Assembly: GCA_910584865.1 (NCBI GenBank)
Contig: CAJUCE010000006.1
Location: 93,181 to 157,180 of the forward strand
Source: an uncultured Acetatifactor sp.
Lineage (GTDB): Bacteria > Bacillota > Clostridia > Lachnospirales > Lachnospiraceae
DNA length: 64,000 bases
Direction: 5' to 3'
Shown here: positions 53,968-61,956 of the stretch, piece after piece
How positions within the stretch are numbered: the first letter of the stretch is position 1
Layout of the letters: every line of letters starts with the position of its first letter
Translations under genes and position numbers: made by a program
The notes under the pieces: model-generated
Told to the model about the DNA's origin: nothing
Database searches by the model: none
The model's input: the letters and a program-made list of their open reading frames with translations, nothing else

Positions 53968-55455
53968 TCAGCCTGTGAGCAGCAGCCGGATATTCCGCTT
54001 TTTCTGCATTGCGTTTTCCGCAATAACACTATTATAATAATGAACTGCTTTTAACGCAACTGCTTCTTCGCGGTAAAGGGTTCCTTTTTGATATGCGTTC
54101 CGTGACAATTCCCGGCAGGACAGCCTGCGCGGCATGGTCTCCCCGCACTGTTTTGCCGGCCTTTCGCCAGATGCAGTGTCAGCCATATCGGAAGATGCAG
54201 TGTCACTCATATCGGAAAATGCGCTCGCCGTGCAAAGCTCCTCCTGGCGATCCACTCCCTGTGCGGAAACATAGCTTCCCATATAGATTCCCATTCTGTC
54301 GCTCTCTGCACAGAACTCCCGCAAAAAGCCTGTCACAGCCGCCGCATATTCTTCCCTGTCCTCCCGGGTCAGGATGCCGTTTACACCGTCGTCCACCAGA
54401 TCCTCCACCCCGGAAGCCTTCACTGCGATCACCGGCGTGGCACCCGCGAAAGCCTCCAGTACTACGATACCCTGGGTCTCCGTTTTGGAGGCAAAAAGGA
54501 AGGCATCCGCCGCCCTGAAATAAGGAGCAATCTCCTCATTGGCAACAGCGCCGGTAAAAGTTACGAAATCCCCAAGCCCCAGTTTAAGGCTTTGCCGCTG
54601 CAGGGCTTCCCTGTCCGGCCCGTCCCCCACCATCAGCATCCGGAAGGGTTTCCCGTATTTCTCCTTCACCAGAGCCAGGCTCTCCAACAGGAAGCTCACA
54701 TTTTTCTCACCGGCCATTCTGGATACGGTGAGCAGGAAAGGGATGTGCTCCGCACCATACTGTCTGCGGATTTTTCGGTCCGTCCCATAGTCTGTATCAA
54801 AATTTGACTTCTCAATACCTGTGGGCAGCACGCCCACCTTCTCCGGCCACACCCTGCAGGTGTCTGTCAGATATTCCCTCATCCCCTCCGTGGGCGCGAA
54901 GACAAAACTACAGTGCCGCAGGAAGCCCCGCAGATACAGCGGCATGATGTGCTCCATCTTCAGGAGCCCCTTCGTGTAGGCGGCAACATACTGCTCATAC
55001 CTGGTATGATAGGTAAATACCAGTGGAATGTGATATTTCCGGGACAGATACACCGCCGTCCTGCCGATCAGCATGGGATGGTGCACATGGATGATGTCAT
55101 AGGGATGCTCCCTGAATTCCCGCTCAATCCGCAGGTCAAAGGGATTTGGCAGCACAATACCCCCGATAAAATGATTCAGGCAGGTGGAGTAACGGAAGAT
55201 ATTTCTCTCCGGATCCATATGCCTATCTGCCGTCACGTCCCCGGTCTCCGTATCCGTACGCCTGTCCATCCCCATGTCGCCGCTTTCCGTATCTGTGCAC
55301 CTGTCTGCCGCCATGTGCTGCCGTTCTTTATAAGTGGGCGCAAAAATCGTCACCTCGTGCCCCAGCTCCTCCAGTCCCCTGGCAAGCCTCTCAATGGAAA
55401 TGGGAACGCCTCCCACTATCGGTTTATAGTTATTTGTCATCAGCGCTATTCTCAT
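53968..55455 (-). CDS. glycosyltransferase family 4
   Basis: A GT-B fold transferase of 495 residues, probably adding sugars to lipids or cell-wall polymers. The donor-binding motif ETQGIVVLE (EX7E) and GVEDLVDDGVNGIL are present, and the N-terminus shows NYKPIVGGVPISIERLARGL. Overall similarity is to diacylglycerol glucosyltransferases and other GT4 enzymes. Two hydrophilic insertions of tandem repeats occur: 13-residue units (DNA 55221-55324) after residue 47 and 8-residue units (DNA 54167-54238) near residue 410. Both lie outside the conserved core. Confidence 0.85.
   Translation of the reverse strand: MRIALMTNNYKPIVGGVPISIERLARGLEELGHEVTIFAPTYKERQHMAADRCTDTESGDMGMDRRTDTETGDVTADRHMDPERNIFRYSTCLNHFIGGIVLPNPFDLRIEREFREHPYDIIHVHHPMLIGRTAVYLSRKYHIPLVFTYHTRYEQYVAAYTKGLLKMEHIMPLYLRGFLRHCSFVFAPTEGMREYLTDTCRVWPEKVGVLPTGIEKSNFDTDYGTDRKIRRQYGAEHIPFLLTVSRMAGEKNVSFLLESLALVKEKYGKPFRMLMVGDGPDREALQRQSLKLGLGDFVTFTGAVANEEIAPYFRAADAFLFASKTETQGIVVLEAFAGATPVIAVKASGVEDLVDDGVNGILTREDREEYAAAVTGFLREFCAESDRMGIYMGSYVSAQGVDRQEELCTASAFSDMSDTASSDMADTASGERPAKQCGETMPRRLSCRELSRNAYQKGTLYREEAVALKAVHYYNSVIAENAMQKKRNIRLLLTG
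54167..54238. repeat. in-frame 24-bp tandem repeat in the glycosyltransferase gene
   Basis: Two good copies (54167-54190, 54191-54214) and a diverged third encode SDMSDTAS/SDMADTAS octapeptides near the C-terminus. Confidence 0.82.
55221..55324. repeat. in-frame 39-bp tandem repeat in the glycosyltransferase gene
   Basis: About 2.7 copies with period 39 encode DRRTDTETGDVTA and DRCTDTESGDMGM, inserted near the N-terminus after HEVTIFAPTYKERQH. Confidence 0.85.
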
Positions 55456-55782
55456 CTCTCCACACCCTTTTCTCTGCTTCCTGATTCTAAACTCATGCCC
55501 TAAACAGGCCGAAACTCCGAACCTTTTCTATGCACACGACTTGTTCTCAGACACCTAATAACACACTATCCGGAACGAAAACCTTATTGCATATACAACA
55601 TTTCGTTACTTGTCAACTCAATAATCGTCTCAAGCAAGCATCTCACCCAGACAATCCAGAGCAAAAACCTTATTGCCTGCCCGCTAACGCAGCATGTCAT
55701 TTTATACAAAATATTGTTCTTAATCGTTCTGTATTACTTACAGCCACAGCACTTTCTTTTCCAACCCACCATACCGCAACGC
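55456..55782. other. 327-base gap with a degenerate direct repeat
   Basis: Copies of a CCAGAGCAAAAACCTTATTG-like element occur near 55568-55591 and 55658-55681. No gene, promoter or terminator is convincing. Confidence 0.4.
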
Positions 55783-56298
55783 TCAAGCCATCCCCAACAG
55801 TTTGAACACCTGGTCTCCCAGGACGTATCCTGCCCCGATGAAGGCAAAATTCCAAATCAGGATCCCGCAGGTTGAGCTGACGATATACTTCATCAAATCC
55901 ATCTTCACCACGCCCGCCGGGATGGATACAATCGTCCTGACCATGGGCAGGAGCTTCCCCACAAAAACGCCGACACAGCCCTTCTGCCGGATCCACTCCA
56001 GATTCTTCTCCAATACATCCTTCTGTTTGGGAAATTTTCTGATATAGGCGTTCAGAAACACCTCGCCGCCTTTCCGCCCCAGTGCATACAGCGCCAGGCT
56101 TCCCAGAAGCCCCGCCGCCACCGAAATCACCATCACCCAGAAGAAATGGATATTTCCCTTCGCCGCCATGATGCCTGACAGGGGCATGATGATTCCCGCC
56201 GGAAATCCCGGCAGATTCAGATATTCCAGTAATACAATCACAAAAATGGCTATCGCCCCGTATCTGGTAAAATAATAGGTAAGTGTAGTCAAATCCAT
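55783..56298 (-). CDS. DedA-family membrane protein
   Basis: A 171-residue DedA/SNARE-associated membrane protein with about five helices and the family pattern NLPGFPAGIIMP, then GRKGGEVFLNAYIRKFP, GKLLPMVRTIVSIPAGVVKM (two conserved Pro and Arg). DedA proteins take part in lipid flipping and envelope homeostasis. ATG 56298 has AGGGGG 9 bases upstream; a longer frame to 56433 crosses a promoter-like region. Confidence 0.9.
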   Translation of the reverse strand: MDLTTLTYYFTRYGAIAIFVIVLLEYLNLPGFPAGIIMPLSGIMAAKGNIHFFWVMVISVAAGLLGSLALYALGRKGGEVFLNAYIRKFPKQKDVLEKNLEWIRQKGCVGVFVGKLLPMVRTIVSIPAGVVKMDLMKYIVSSTCGILIWNFAFIGAGYVLGDQVFKLLGMA

Positions 56299-56416
56299 AT
56301 TTTTTGTCCCCCTGACCTTGTCTTTTTCTTGTTGAAGACAGTATATGTGGAAAAAATAAAGTACAATGACAGAGATTTCGGAAGAAATTCTAAAGATATT
56401 TGAAAAAAAGAAAAAG

Positions 56417-56464
56417 GAGCCGTTGCAAATCATAAGCGGGTATGCTCACAATTTACAGCGGCTC
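56417..56464 (-). terminator. terminator downstream of the DUF4143 remnant
   Basis: On the minus strand GAGCCG and CGGCTC arms (56464-56459 and 56422-56417), extended inward by a mismatched AAAT/ATTT region, are followed by CCTTTTTCTTTTTTT. Confidence 0.7.
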
Positions 56465-56508
56465 AAAAGCTGTCCTACAATTTTATCAATTCTTTGCTGT
56501 ATGTGTTG

Positions 56509-57009
56509 TCAGACACATAATGACCGAATTCCGTTGACGCAGTACAAAGGAAGATTCACCATCCATTCTTCCTTGCGGTAATTCGACATGGAAATGCGGA
56601 CGGACACTTCGGGACTGTATTTTTCCCGGAGGCTCCTGGCGCGGAGATTTTCTTCCGCTTTTACCTCCACAGGAACCACTCCTCTCTCACCCTGGAGCAG
56701 AAAATCAACCTCTCCACTGGAATTCTCCGTGGAATAATAGTACGGCGTTAAATCTGTCTCCGAAATCAGCTGCTGCAGTACATACTGTTCCGTCAGGGCC
56801 CCCTTAAACTCCGTAAAAAGCCTTTCCCCGCCCACAATGGCCTGCAGGGGCAGTTCACTTTTCGCGGCAAGCAGCCCTACATCGTTCATCTTCCACTCGA
56901 TGAGATTCTGCAATGCAAAACGTTCCATGTGGCCCCCTGAATTTATGGTATTTCCCGGTATCCGTAGAGGAAAACGGATTATAATACGCTCATGGCAGAT
57001 TCCATTCAA
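56509..57009 (-). pseudogene. C-terminal remnant of an AAA ATPase (DUF4143)
   Basis: Only the C-terminal nuclease-like DUF4143 part remains: NDVGLLAAKSELPLQAIVGG, then LFTEFKGALTEQYVLQQLIS, YYYSTENSSGEVDFLLQGE with the following VPVEVKAEENL (D...ExK core), and EEWMVNLPLYCVNGI. The P-loop domain is missing. The first ~35 codons of the open frame do not match the family, so the true 5' break lies near 56915. A terminator follows. Confidence 0.78.
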
Positions 57010-57096
57010 TGGTTTTCTGCCCGGGATAGGTTTATTATACCACGTTTGCTTTGCTACACAACATATTTATGGCGGCAATTTCGCGTGTAGATGTAA

Positions 57097-57153
57097 TTTT
57101 AAGGCAATAAATCTGTATTGATTTTCACTTTTAAGGTGATAAATCTGTGCTGA
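57097..57153. repeat. two copies of a 25-bp element, period 32
   Basis: TTTTAAGGCAATAAATCTG and TTTTAAGGTGATAAATCTG, each followed by a TGA-containing end, lie between the ATPase remnant and the lipoprotein gene. Function unknown. Confidence 0.65.
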
Positions 57154-57282
57154 GTCTTTTTAATGCTATTTGAAGGCATACTATTTATACCCTATTGCCC
57201 TAGTTACTGGTAAACTGCTGCAACACAACAGTATTTTAGTGCGATTTTAACCAATGGCACATATTTTTGCCAGTCAGCTTGC

Positions 57283-57696
57283 TTACGGTTCCGCTACAGG
57301 CGGATCGGATGGGTTCGAAACAGAGTACCACTTCCCATCCATCAACAGATAACAGTCATCCGTTCCGTTAATAACATAGGAAAAGCTAGGATTATCCCCT
57401 TCCGTCATGGTAAAAATGTAGACTTCTCCGCCGTCGCTGTCACCTGGCGACTGCCCTTCTTCATACTTAAAAAGCTCATACTCCAGTCCGGAAGCCCATA
57501 CTCTTAGATTATCAACCTCCTGTCCTTCTGCCGTCCATTGAATAGATTTTCCGCCGATGTAGTGTATCATATCCACTTTAGTTACGTCGCCGCCTATATC
57601 GACGGAAATTAACCTGTCCCGGCCTGCCGGCCGATTACAGCCTGCCAGGCTAAATGCACAGATGATTGCGACTATTAATACTGCCCATTTTTTCAT
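57283..57696 (-). CDS. small lipoprotein of unknown function
   Basis: A 137-residue predicted lipoprotein: signal peptide with lipobox SLAGC (Cys at about 20), then a compact strand-rich domain (VDNLRVWASGLEYELFKYEE; SYVINGTDDCYLLMDGKWYS) and a Pro-rich end. No family is recognised. It lies downstream of the ABC exporter pair on the same strand, about 130 bases away. Confidence 0.7.
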   Translation of the reverse strand: MKKWAVLIVAIICAFSLAGCNRPAGRDRLISVDIGGDVTKVDMIHYIGGKSIQWTAEGQEVDNLRVWASGLEYELFKYEEGQSPGDSDGGEVYIFTMTEGDNPSFSYVINGTDDCYLLMDGKWYSVSNPSDPPVAEP

Positions 57697-57824
57697 TTAT
57701 ATCCTTACCTCCTCGTCCGGACAATGCAATATTTCGATTTTTATCGTTTTGCCATTGGTATTACGCCGCCATGCTACCGGCAGCAGTCACCACACCAAAT
57801 AATGCATTCAAAAATTTATATCAG

Positions 57825-59615
57825 CTAATAATTGCGTTCATGCGCATAATACCACTTCGCCTGCTCCCCCCAGATCCGGGCGTACTCCCCGCCTGCCTTT
57901 CGCAGTGCTTCATGGGTGCCGCACTCCACCACCTTTCCCTCCTTCATAACCACCACCTTGTCGGCATGTCTGCAGATGCCCACCCGGTGGGAAATTATCA
58001 CGGAGGTCTTCCCCTGGATCAGTTTGAGGAAATTGGTGAGGATTTGATACTCCACCAGGGGGTCAAGCGCACTGGTGGGCTCATCCAGTATCATCAGGGA
58101 GCTTTCCCGAAAGAGCCCCCTGGCGATGGCCACCTTCTGCCATTCTCCGCCGGAGAGCTCGCTTCCGCCGAACTCCCTGCCCAGCTGGGCATCCGGGCCG
58201 CCGAGCCCCCGGAGCAGTTCCTGCATTCCCACCGCCCGGGTTACCTTTTGGAAACGCGCCTCCTCTTCCCTTTTTCCATAATCGCTGACAGTGATATTTT
58301 CCCCTATGGAAAAATTGTAATGCACGAAATCCTGCGGCACGATGGAAATGTCCCTGCACAGTTCTTCCTTACGGATATCCGTTATCTTCTGATCGTCGTA
58401 CCATACCTCCCCGGAGCCTGCACGGTAAGCGCCGGTCATCACCTTGGACAGGGTGGTCTTGCCGGAGCCGTTGACTCCCACGATGACCACATGTTCTCCC
58501 TTTTTGATGTCCAGGTTCACCCCGTCCAGGGCATCCCGGTTCCCGCCAGGATAGCAAAAATGCAGATCCCGCATGACAATTTCCCGCTGAAAGGGACGAT
58601 ACCCTTCCGTTCCGTCCGCTTCCTCTTCCGTCTGGAAGAAATCATAATACTCCTCCACATGATGCCAGGACTGGAGAAAGCTTACCACAAAGGTACTCAG
58701 CATGGCCAGGTTGTCCTGCAGCAGCCCGAAGGCGGTAAGGCAGGCGGCAAACTGTCCCACCGCCAGTTCCCCCCTGACCATCAGGAACAGCGCGATGGCC
58801 ACATTTGCTACATAACAGGCATTTTTCAGCAGCACCCCCGCAGCCGTTAGGCGGATGGAGGCCAGCTCCAGTTCCTCCATCTCCCGGACCACTTCCACGT
58901 TGGTTTCCACCCATTTCTCCTTCAGGAACCTGGCAAAGCCCATAGTACGCATCTCCTTCACCGGCTCCCTGGTGCAGAACAGCCGCCACAGATAGGCAAG
59001 GCGCCTGCGTTTTCCCGCCTGCCCCCGGTAGGCGCCGCTTCTGCGCTTTTCGAAAAAGATATCGATGGCAATATGGGGCAGGACGCCGAACACCGCTCCG
59101 GGCAACAGCCACACCGAAAAGCTGCCCACCACGAAAAAGGTGCTGATGCAGACCAACACCGACTCCACATCCATCAGCAGATAGGAAAACATCCTGCTTG
59201 CCGCCAGATGCCGTGAATACGCCGCATCCGCTTTGCGAAAGCCGTCCAGTACCCGGGGCTCCTCCAACGCCTCAAGCTTAAGCCTCCTGGCAAAGCCGTA
59301 CATTTTCCAACCATAGCAGATTTCCTTTTTCCCTTCCCCGTACAGCCCAACGGCCCTGATCATCATGGTGCACACCGCCGGAAAGCCGATGCAGATGCAA
59401 AGAAGTATGATTTTCCGTTTGAAAGCATCTATGTTCCCATCATTCAGTCCTTCCGCCAGCTGGAAGATTTCCGCAATCAACAGCGGCTGCCAGACCTGCA
59501 GCGCCGCCTCCCCGATACTGGTGAAGAGTTTTCCCCACAGCAGAAAGGGCATGAACGCCTGCATGTCCCGCATCGCTTTTACGAAGTATGCCAAATGTTT
59601 TCTGATTCGTTTCAT
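57825..59615 (-). CDS. ABC exporter, fused membrane and ATPase domains (second subunit)
   Basis: A 596-residue half-transporter: six membrane helices, then Walker A GVNGSGKTT, signature ELSGGEWQKVAIARG, Walker B LMILDEPTSALD and ISHRVG. The start at 59615 overlaps the upstream partner's stop by 4 bases (ATGA), with GGGGGAGG 6-7 bases upstream. That ribosome binding site lies at the edge of the last unit of a 45-base repeat. The pair resembles exporters linked to peptide or lantibiotic export, but no peptide gene is adjacent. Confidence 0.88.
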   Translation of the reverse strand: MKRIRKHLAYFVKAMRDMQAFMPFLLWGKLFTSIGEAALQVWQPLLIAEIFQLAEGLNDGNIDAFKRKIILLCICIGFPAVCTMMIRAVGLYGEGKKEICYGWKMYGFARRLKLEALEEPRVLDGFRKADAAYSRHLAASRMFSYLLMDVESVLVCISTFFVVGSFSVWLLPGAVFGVLPHIAIDIFFEKRRSGAYRGQAGKRRRLAYLWRLFCTREPVKEMRTMGFARFLKEKWVETNVEVVREMEELELASIRLTAAGVLLKNACYVANVAIALFLMVRGELAVGQFAACLTAFGLLQDNLAMLSTFVVSFLQSWHHVEEYYDFFQTEEEADGTEGYRPFQREIVMRDLHFCYPGGNRDALDGVNLDIKKGEHVVIVGVNGSGKTTLSKVMTGAYRAGSGEVWYDDQKITDIRKEELCRDISIVPQDFVHYNFSIGENITVSDYGKREEEARFQKVTRAVGMQELLRGLGGPDAQLGREFGGSELSGGEWQKVAIARGLFRESSLMILDEPTSALDPLVEYQILTNFLKLIQGKTSVIISHRVGICRHADKVVVMKEGKVVECGTHEALRKAGGEYARIWGEQAKWYYAHERNY

Positions 59616-61534
59616 CGTGTGCCTCCCCCGTTTTTCCCTGTCTTGCCGAGGCAGGAGTTCTCCACGGCTTCCCCGTTTTTCCTCACTTCCCCAGGGCAAG
59701 GGCTCTCAGCGACTCTCCCACTTTTCCTTGCTTCGCTAGGGCAGGAGCTCTCTACGGCTTCCCCGTCCTCCGCATACCAGGAACTCTGTGCCAGGTACAT
59801 CGTCCGGTACAGCCCCTCCGTCTCCATCAGCTGCTCATGGCTGCCGTCCTGGACGATCCTGCCCCCGTCCAATACCAGAATCCTGTCCGCCAGTCTCGCG
59901 CTTGCCAGGCGGTGGGAAATCATGATGGTACCGTTTTTATGGAAAATCCGGGCAAAATTCTCGTACATCCTGCTCTCGGCAATGGGATCCAGGGCCGCGG
60001 TGGGCTCATCCAGTATGCAGAAGGCCGCGTCCGCCAGGAAAGCCCTGGCAATGGCCACCCGCTGCCACTGTCCACGGGACAGGTTCCTGCCGTCCTCCTC
60101 CAGATGCCCCAGGCTGCAGTCCAGTCCCTTTTCCTCCCGAAGGTACAGCTGCGCCCCGCCGGACTGCTCCAGCGCCCTCCTGATCTCCTCATCCGCCCCA
60201 AGCTTTGCCACATTGCCCAACGCCACATTTTCCCGCAGGGTCAGCTCATATTCCTGGAAATCCTGGAATACCACGGACAGGCACTTTTTCCGCAGAGGCT
60301 CGGATAAATCCCTCACATCCACGCCCCCGATGAGGACCCGCCCGGCATCCGGCTCATACAGGCCGCAGAGCAGCTTCACCAGAGTGGACTTCCCTGCCCC
60401 GTTTTCCCCCACGAAAGCCACCCGCTCCCCCGCCCTGATGCGGAAGGTCAGGTTCTTCAGCACCTGCCTGTCCGTGCCCGGATAGGTAAAGCTCACGTTC
60501 TCGAAGGCGATATCCCCATGGGCCAGGGATTCCACGTTCCGCCTGTCCCCGCGCTCCGGAAGGGCCAGGAATTCCCGGTAATATCCCACATCCAGGGCGC
60601 TTCGCATGGTACCGGTCACCGTCCAGGCGGCGGAATGCATCTGCCCCGTTATGGAATGAAGGGAGCCGATCACCGCCGCGAACTGCCCAATTGTAACGCT
60701 TCCCCGTAAGAATAAATATGCCAAAGTGATTACCACAAAGACAAAATAGGTGATGTTCAGGAACCGGCTGCTCCCTTCCAGAAGCAGGACGCGCCTTCCC
60801 GCCTTCCTGGTCTCATCCTCCACGCCACCGCTGAACCGGCGCCATTTTTCCGCTATCAGCTCCTGGCTTCCGAACACCTTCATTTCATACATGGCGTTCC
60901 TGTCCTGAAGCAGCCTTTTTAAGTCTTCCAGTCTGCGGGCTTCCATGGTAGTGTCCATCAGAAGGGTCTGAAGCCGTTTTGTGGCGGTAAAATTCAGCAT
61001 CAGCATGGGGACCGCCACCAGAAAAATGCCCGCCCCGATCCAGGGCGAAACCGTTGCGTAGACCCCCAGGGTAAAGAAAATGGATACCAGTGCCCGGGCG
61101 CTTCCGATGCTGCCGATAAAGCAGCCTTTCACATTCAGCCAGGGTTCCCCGCCGATGCGCTGCAGCACGCCCTGCACTTCGGATGATTCAAAGGCGCCGT
61201 ACTCCAGTCGGTCAAGCTTCGCCAGGATATCCGGCGCCATCTTCCGGATCAGGCCGATTTCCAGTACTTTATCCTCATACCCCTGCAACCGCTCGAACAG
61301 AAACCAGATAAAAAGCATGGCCACCAGGATACACCCTACGCCCAGGACGCCCGCCATTCCCTGTCCCGTCCTTCCGTATTCCATCCCGCCGTCCACCAGT
61401 CTCTGCACCAGGATTACCCGCAGCCCGCTGAAAATCCCCGGCATCAGGCATACCAGGATGTACAGCAGGGCGTTCCATGACGCGTATTTTACCGTCAGGC
61501 GGACGGAGAGGATGCAGCTTCTAAGTACTTTCAT
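59612..61534 (-). CDS. ABC exporter, fused membrane and ATPase domains (first subunit)
   Basis: A 640-residue half-transporter with Walker A GENGAGKST, signature NLSRGQWQRVAIARA, Walker B FCILDEPTAALD and ISHRLASA. The start at 61534 has GGAGG 8 bases upstream. The C-terminus is extended by three 15-residue repeats (ESSCPSEARKSG, ESPCPGEVRKNG, ENSCLGKTGKNG; DNA 59630-59764), each with a Cys. It forms a probable heterodimer with the following gene. Confidence 0.88.
   Translation of the reverse strand: MKVLRSCILSVRLTVKYASWNALLYILVCLMPGIFSGLRVILVQRLVDGGMEYGRTGQGMAGVLGVGCILVAMLFIWFLFERLQGYEDKVLEIGLIRKMAPDILAKLDRLEYGAFESSEVQGVLQRIGGEPWLNVKGCFIGSIGSARALVSIFFTLGVYATVSPWIGAGIFLVAVPMLMLNFTATKRLQTLLMDTTMEARRLEDLKRLLQDRNAMYEMKVFGSQELIAEKWRRFSGGVEDETRKAGRRVLLLEGSSRFLNITYFVFVVITLAYLFLRGSVTIGQFAAVIGSLHSITGQMHSAAWTVTGTMRSALDVGYYREFLALPERGDRRNVESLAHGDIAFENVSFTYPGTDRQVLKNLTFRIRAGERVAFVGENGAGKSTLVKLLCGLYEPDAGRVLIGGVDVRDLSEPLRKKCLSVVFQDFQEYELTLRENVALGNVAKLGADEEIRRALEQSGGAQLYLREEKGLDCSLGHLEEDGRNLSRGQWQRVAIARAFLADAAFCILDEPTAALDPIAESRMYENFARIFHKNGTIMISHRLASARLADRILVLDGGRIVQDGSHEQLMETEGLYRTMYLAQSSWYAEDGEAVESSCPSEARKSGRVAESPCPGEVRKNGEAVENSCLGKTGKNGGGTR
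59630..59764. repeat. in-frame 45-bp tandem repeat at an ABC exporter C-terminus
   Basis: Three units in exact 45-base register (starts 59630, 59675, 59720). They encode Cys-containing 15-residue units and run up to the ribosome binding site of the next gene. Confidence 0.88.
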
Positions 61535-61667
61535 GATAGTTCCTCCGCGATTTATAGTCATAACCGAAAACATTATTGATCTGGACATTATCATAGCATA
61601 TCACGGAGCGTTTCGGTACATTCCTGTTCTTTTTTGCATGGTTTTTGTTATTTTTGACCCTGAAACT

Positions 61668-61795
61668 GCAGTAATTGCAAAACGCAATAACTACAAACTA
61701 CTATAATTAAAAGCTACAACAGTTACAAGCTACAATAATTACAAGTTGCAATAATTACAAGTTGAAGTAGTTACGGACTACAATAATTACAAACT
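61668..61795. repeat. eight tandem 16-bp units, intergenic
   Basis: Consensus ACAATAATTACAAGTT, in continuous register from 61668. The most similar copies are 61732-61747 and 61748-61763. There are no spacers, so it is not a CRISPR array. It lies between the M56-type gene and the ABC exporter pair. Confidence 0.9.
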
Positions 61796-61956
61796 CCCAC
61801 AACAATCGGTCTGCAGACGGCAGGACGAAACTTTTATGCGCAGGCCCGCATAAAGCGCATCCTATGCACTTGGAAGTTTGCTGCTGACGCAGCATGCGGG
61901 CCGCGCGGCGAGTAGCGGAGAAAGGCATTCCTCTACTCGATTCAAACCGTAACAAT

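Noticed and set aside
61668..61795. CRISPR array
   Set aside because: Units are 16 bases, contiguous without spacers, and no cas gene is nearby.
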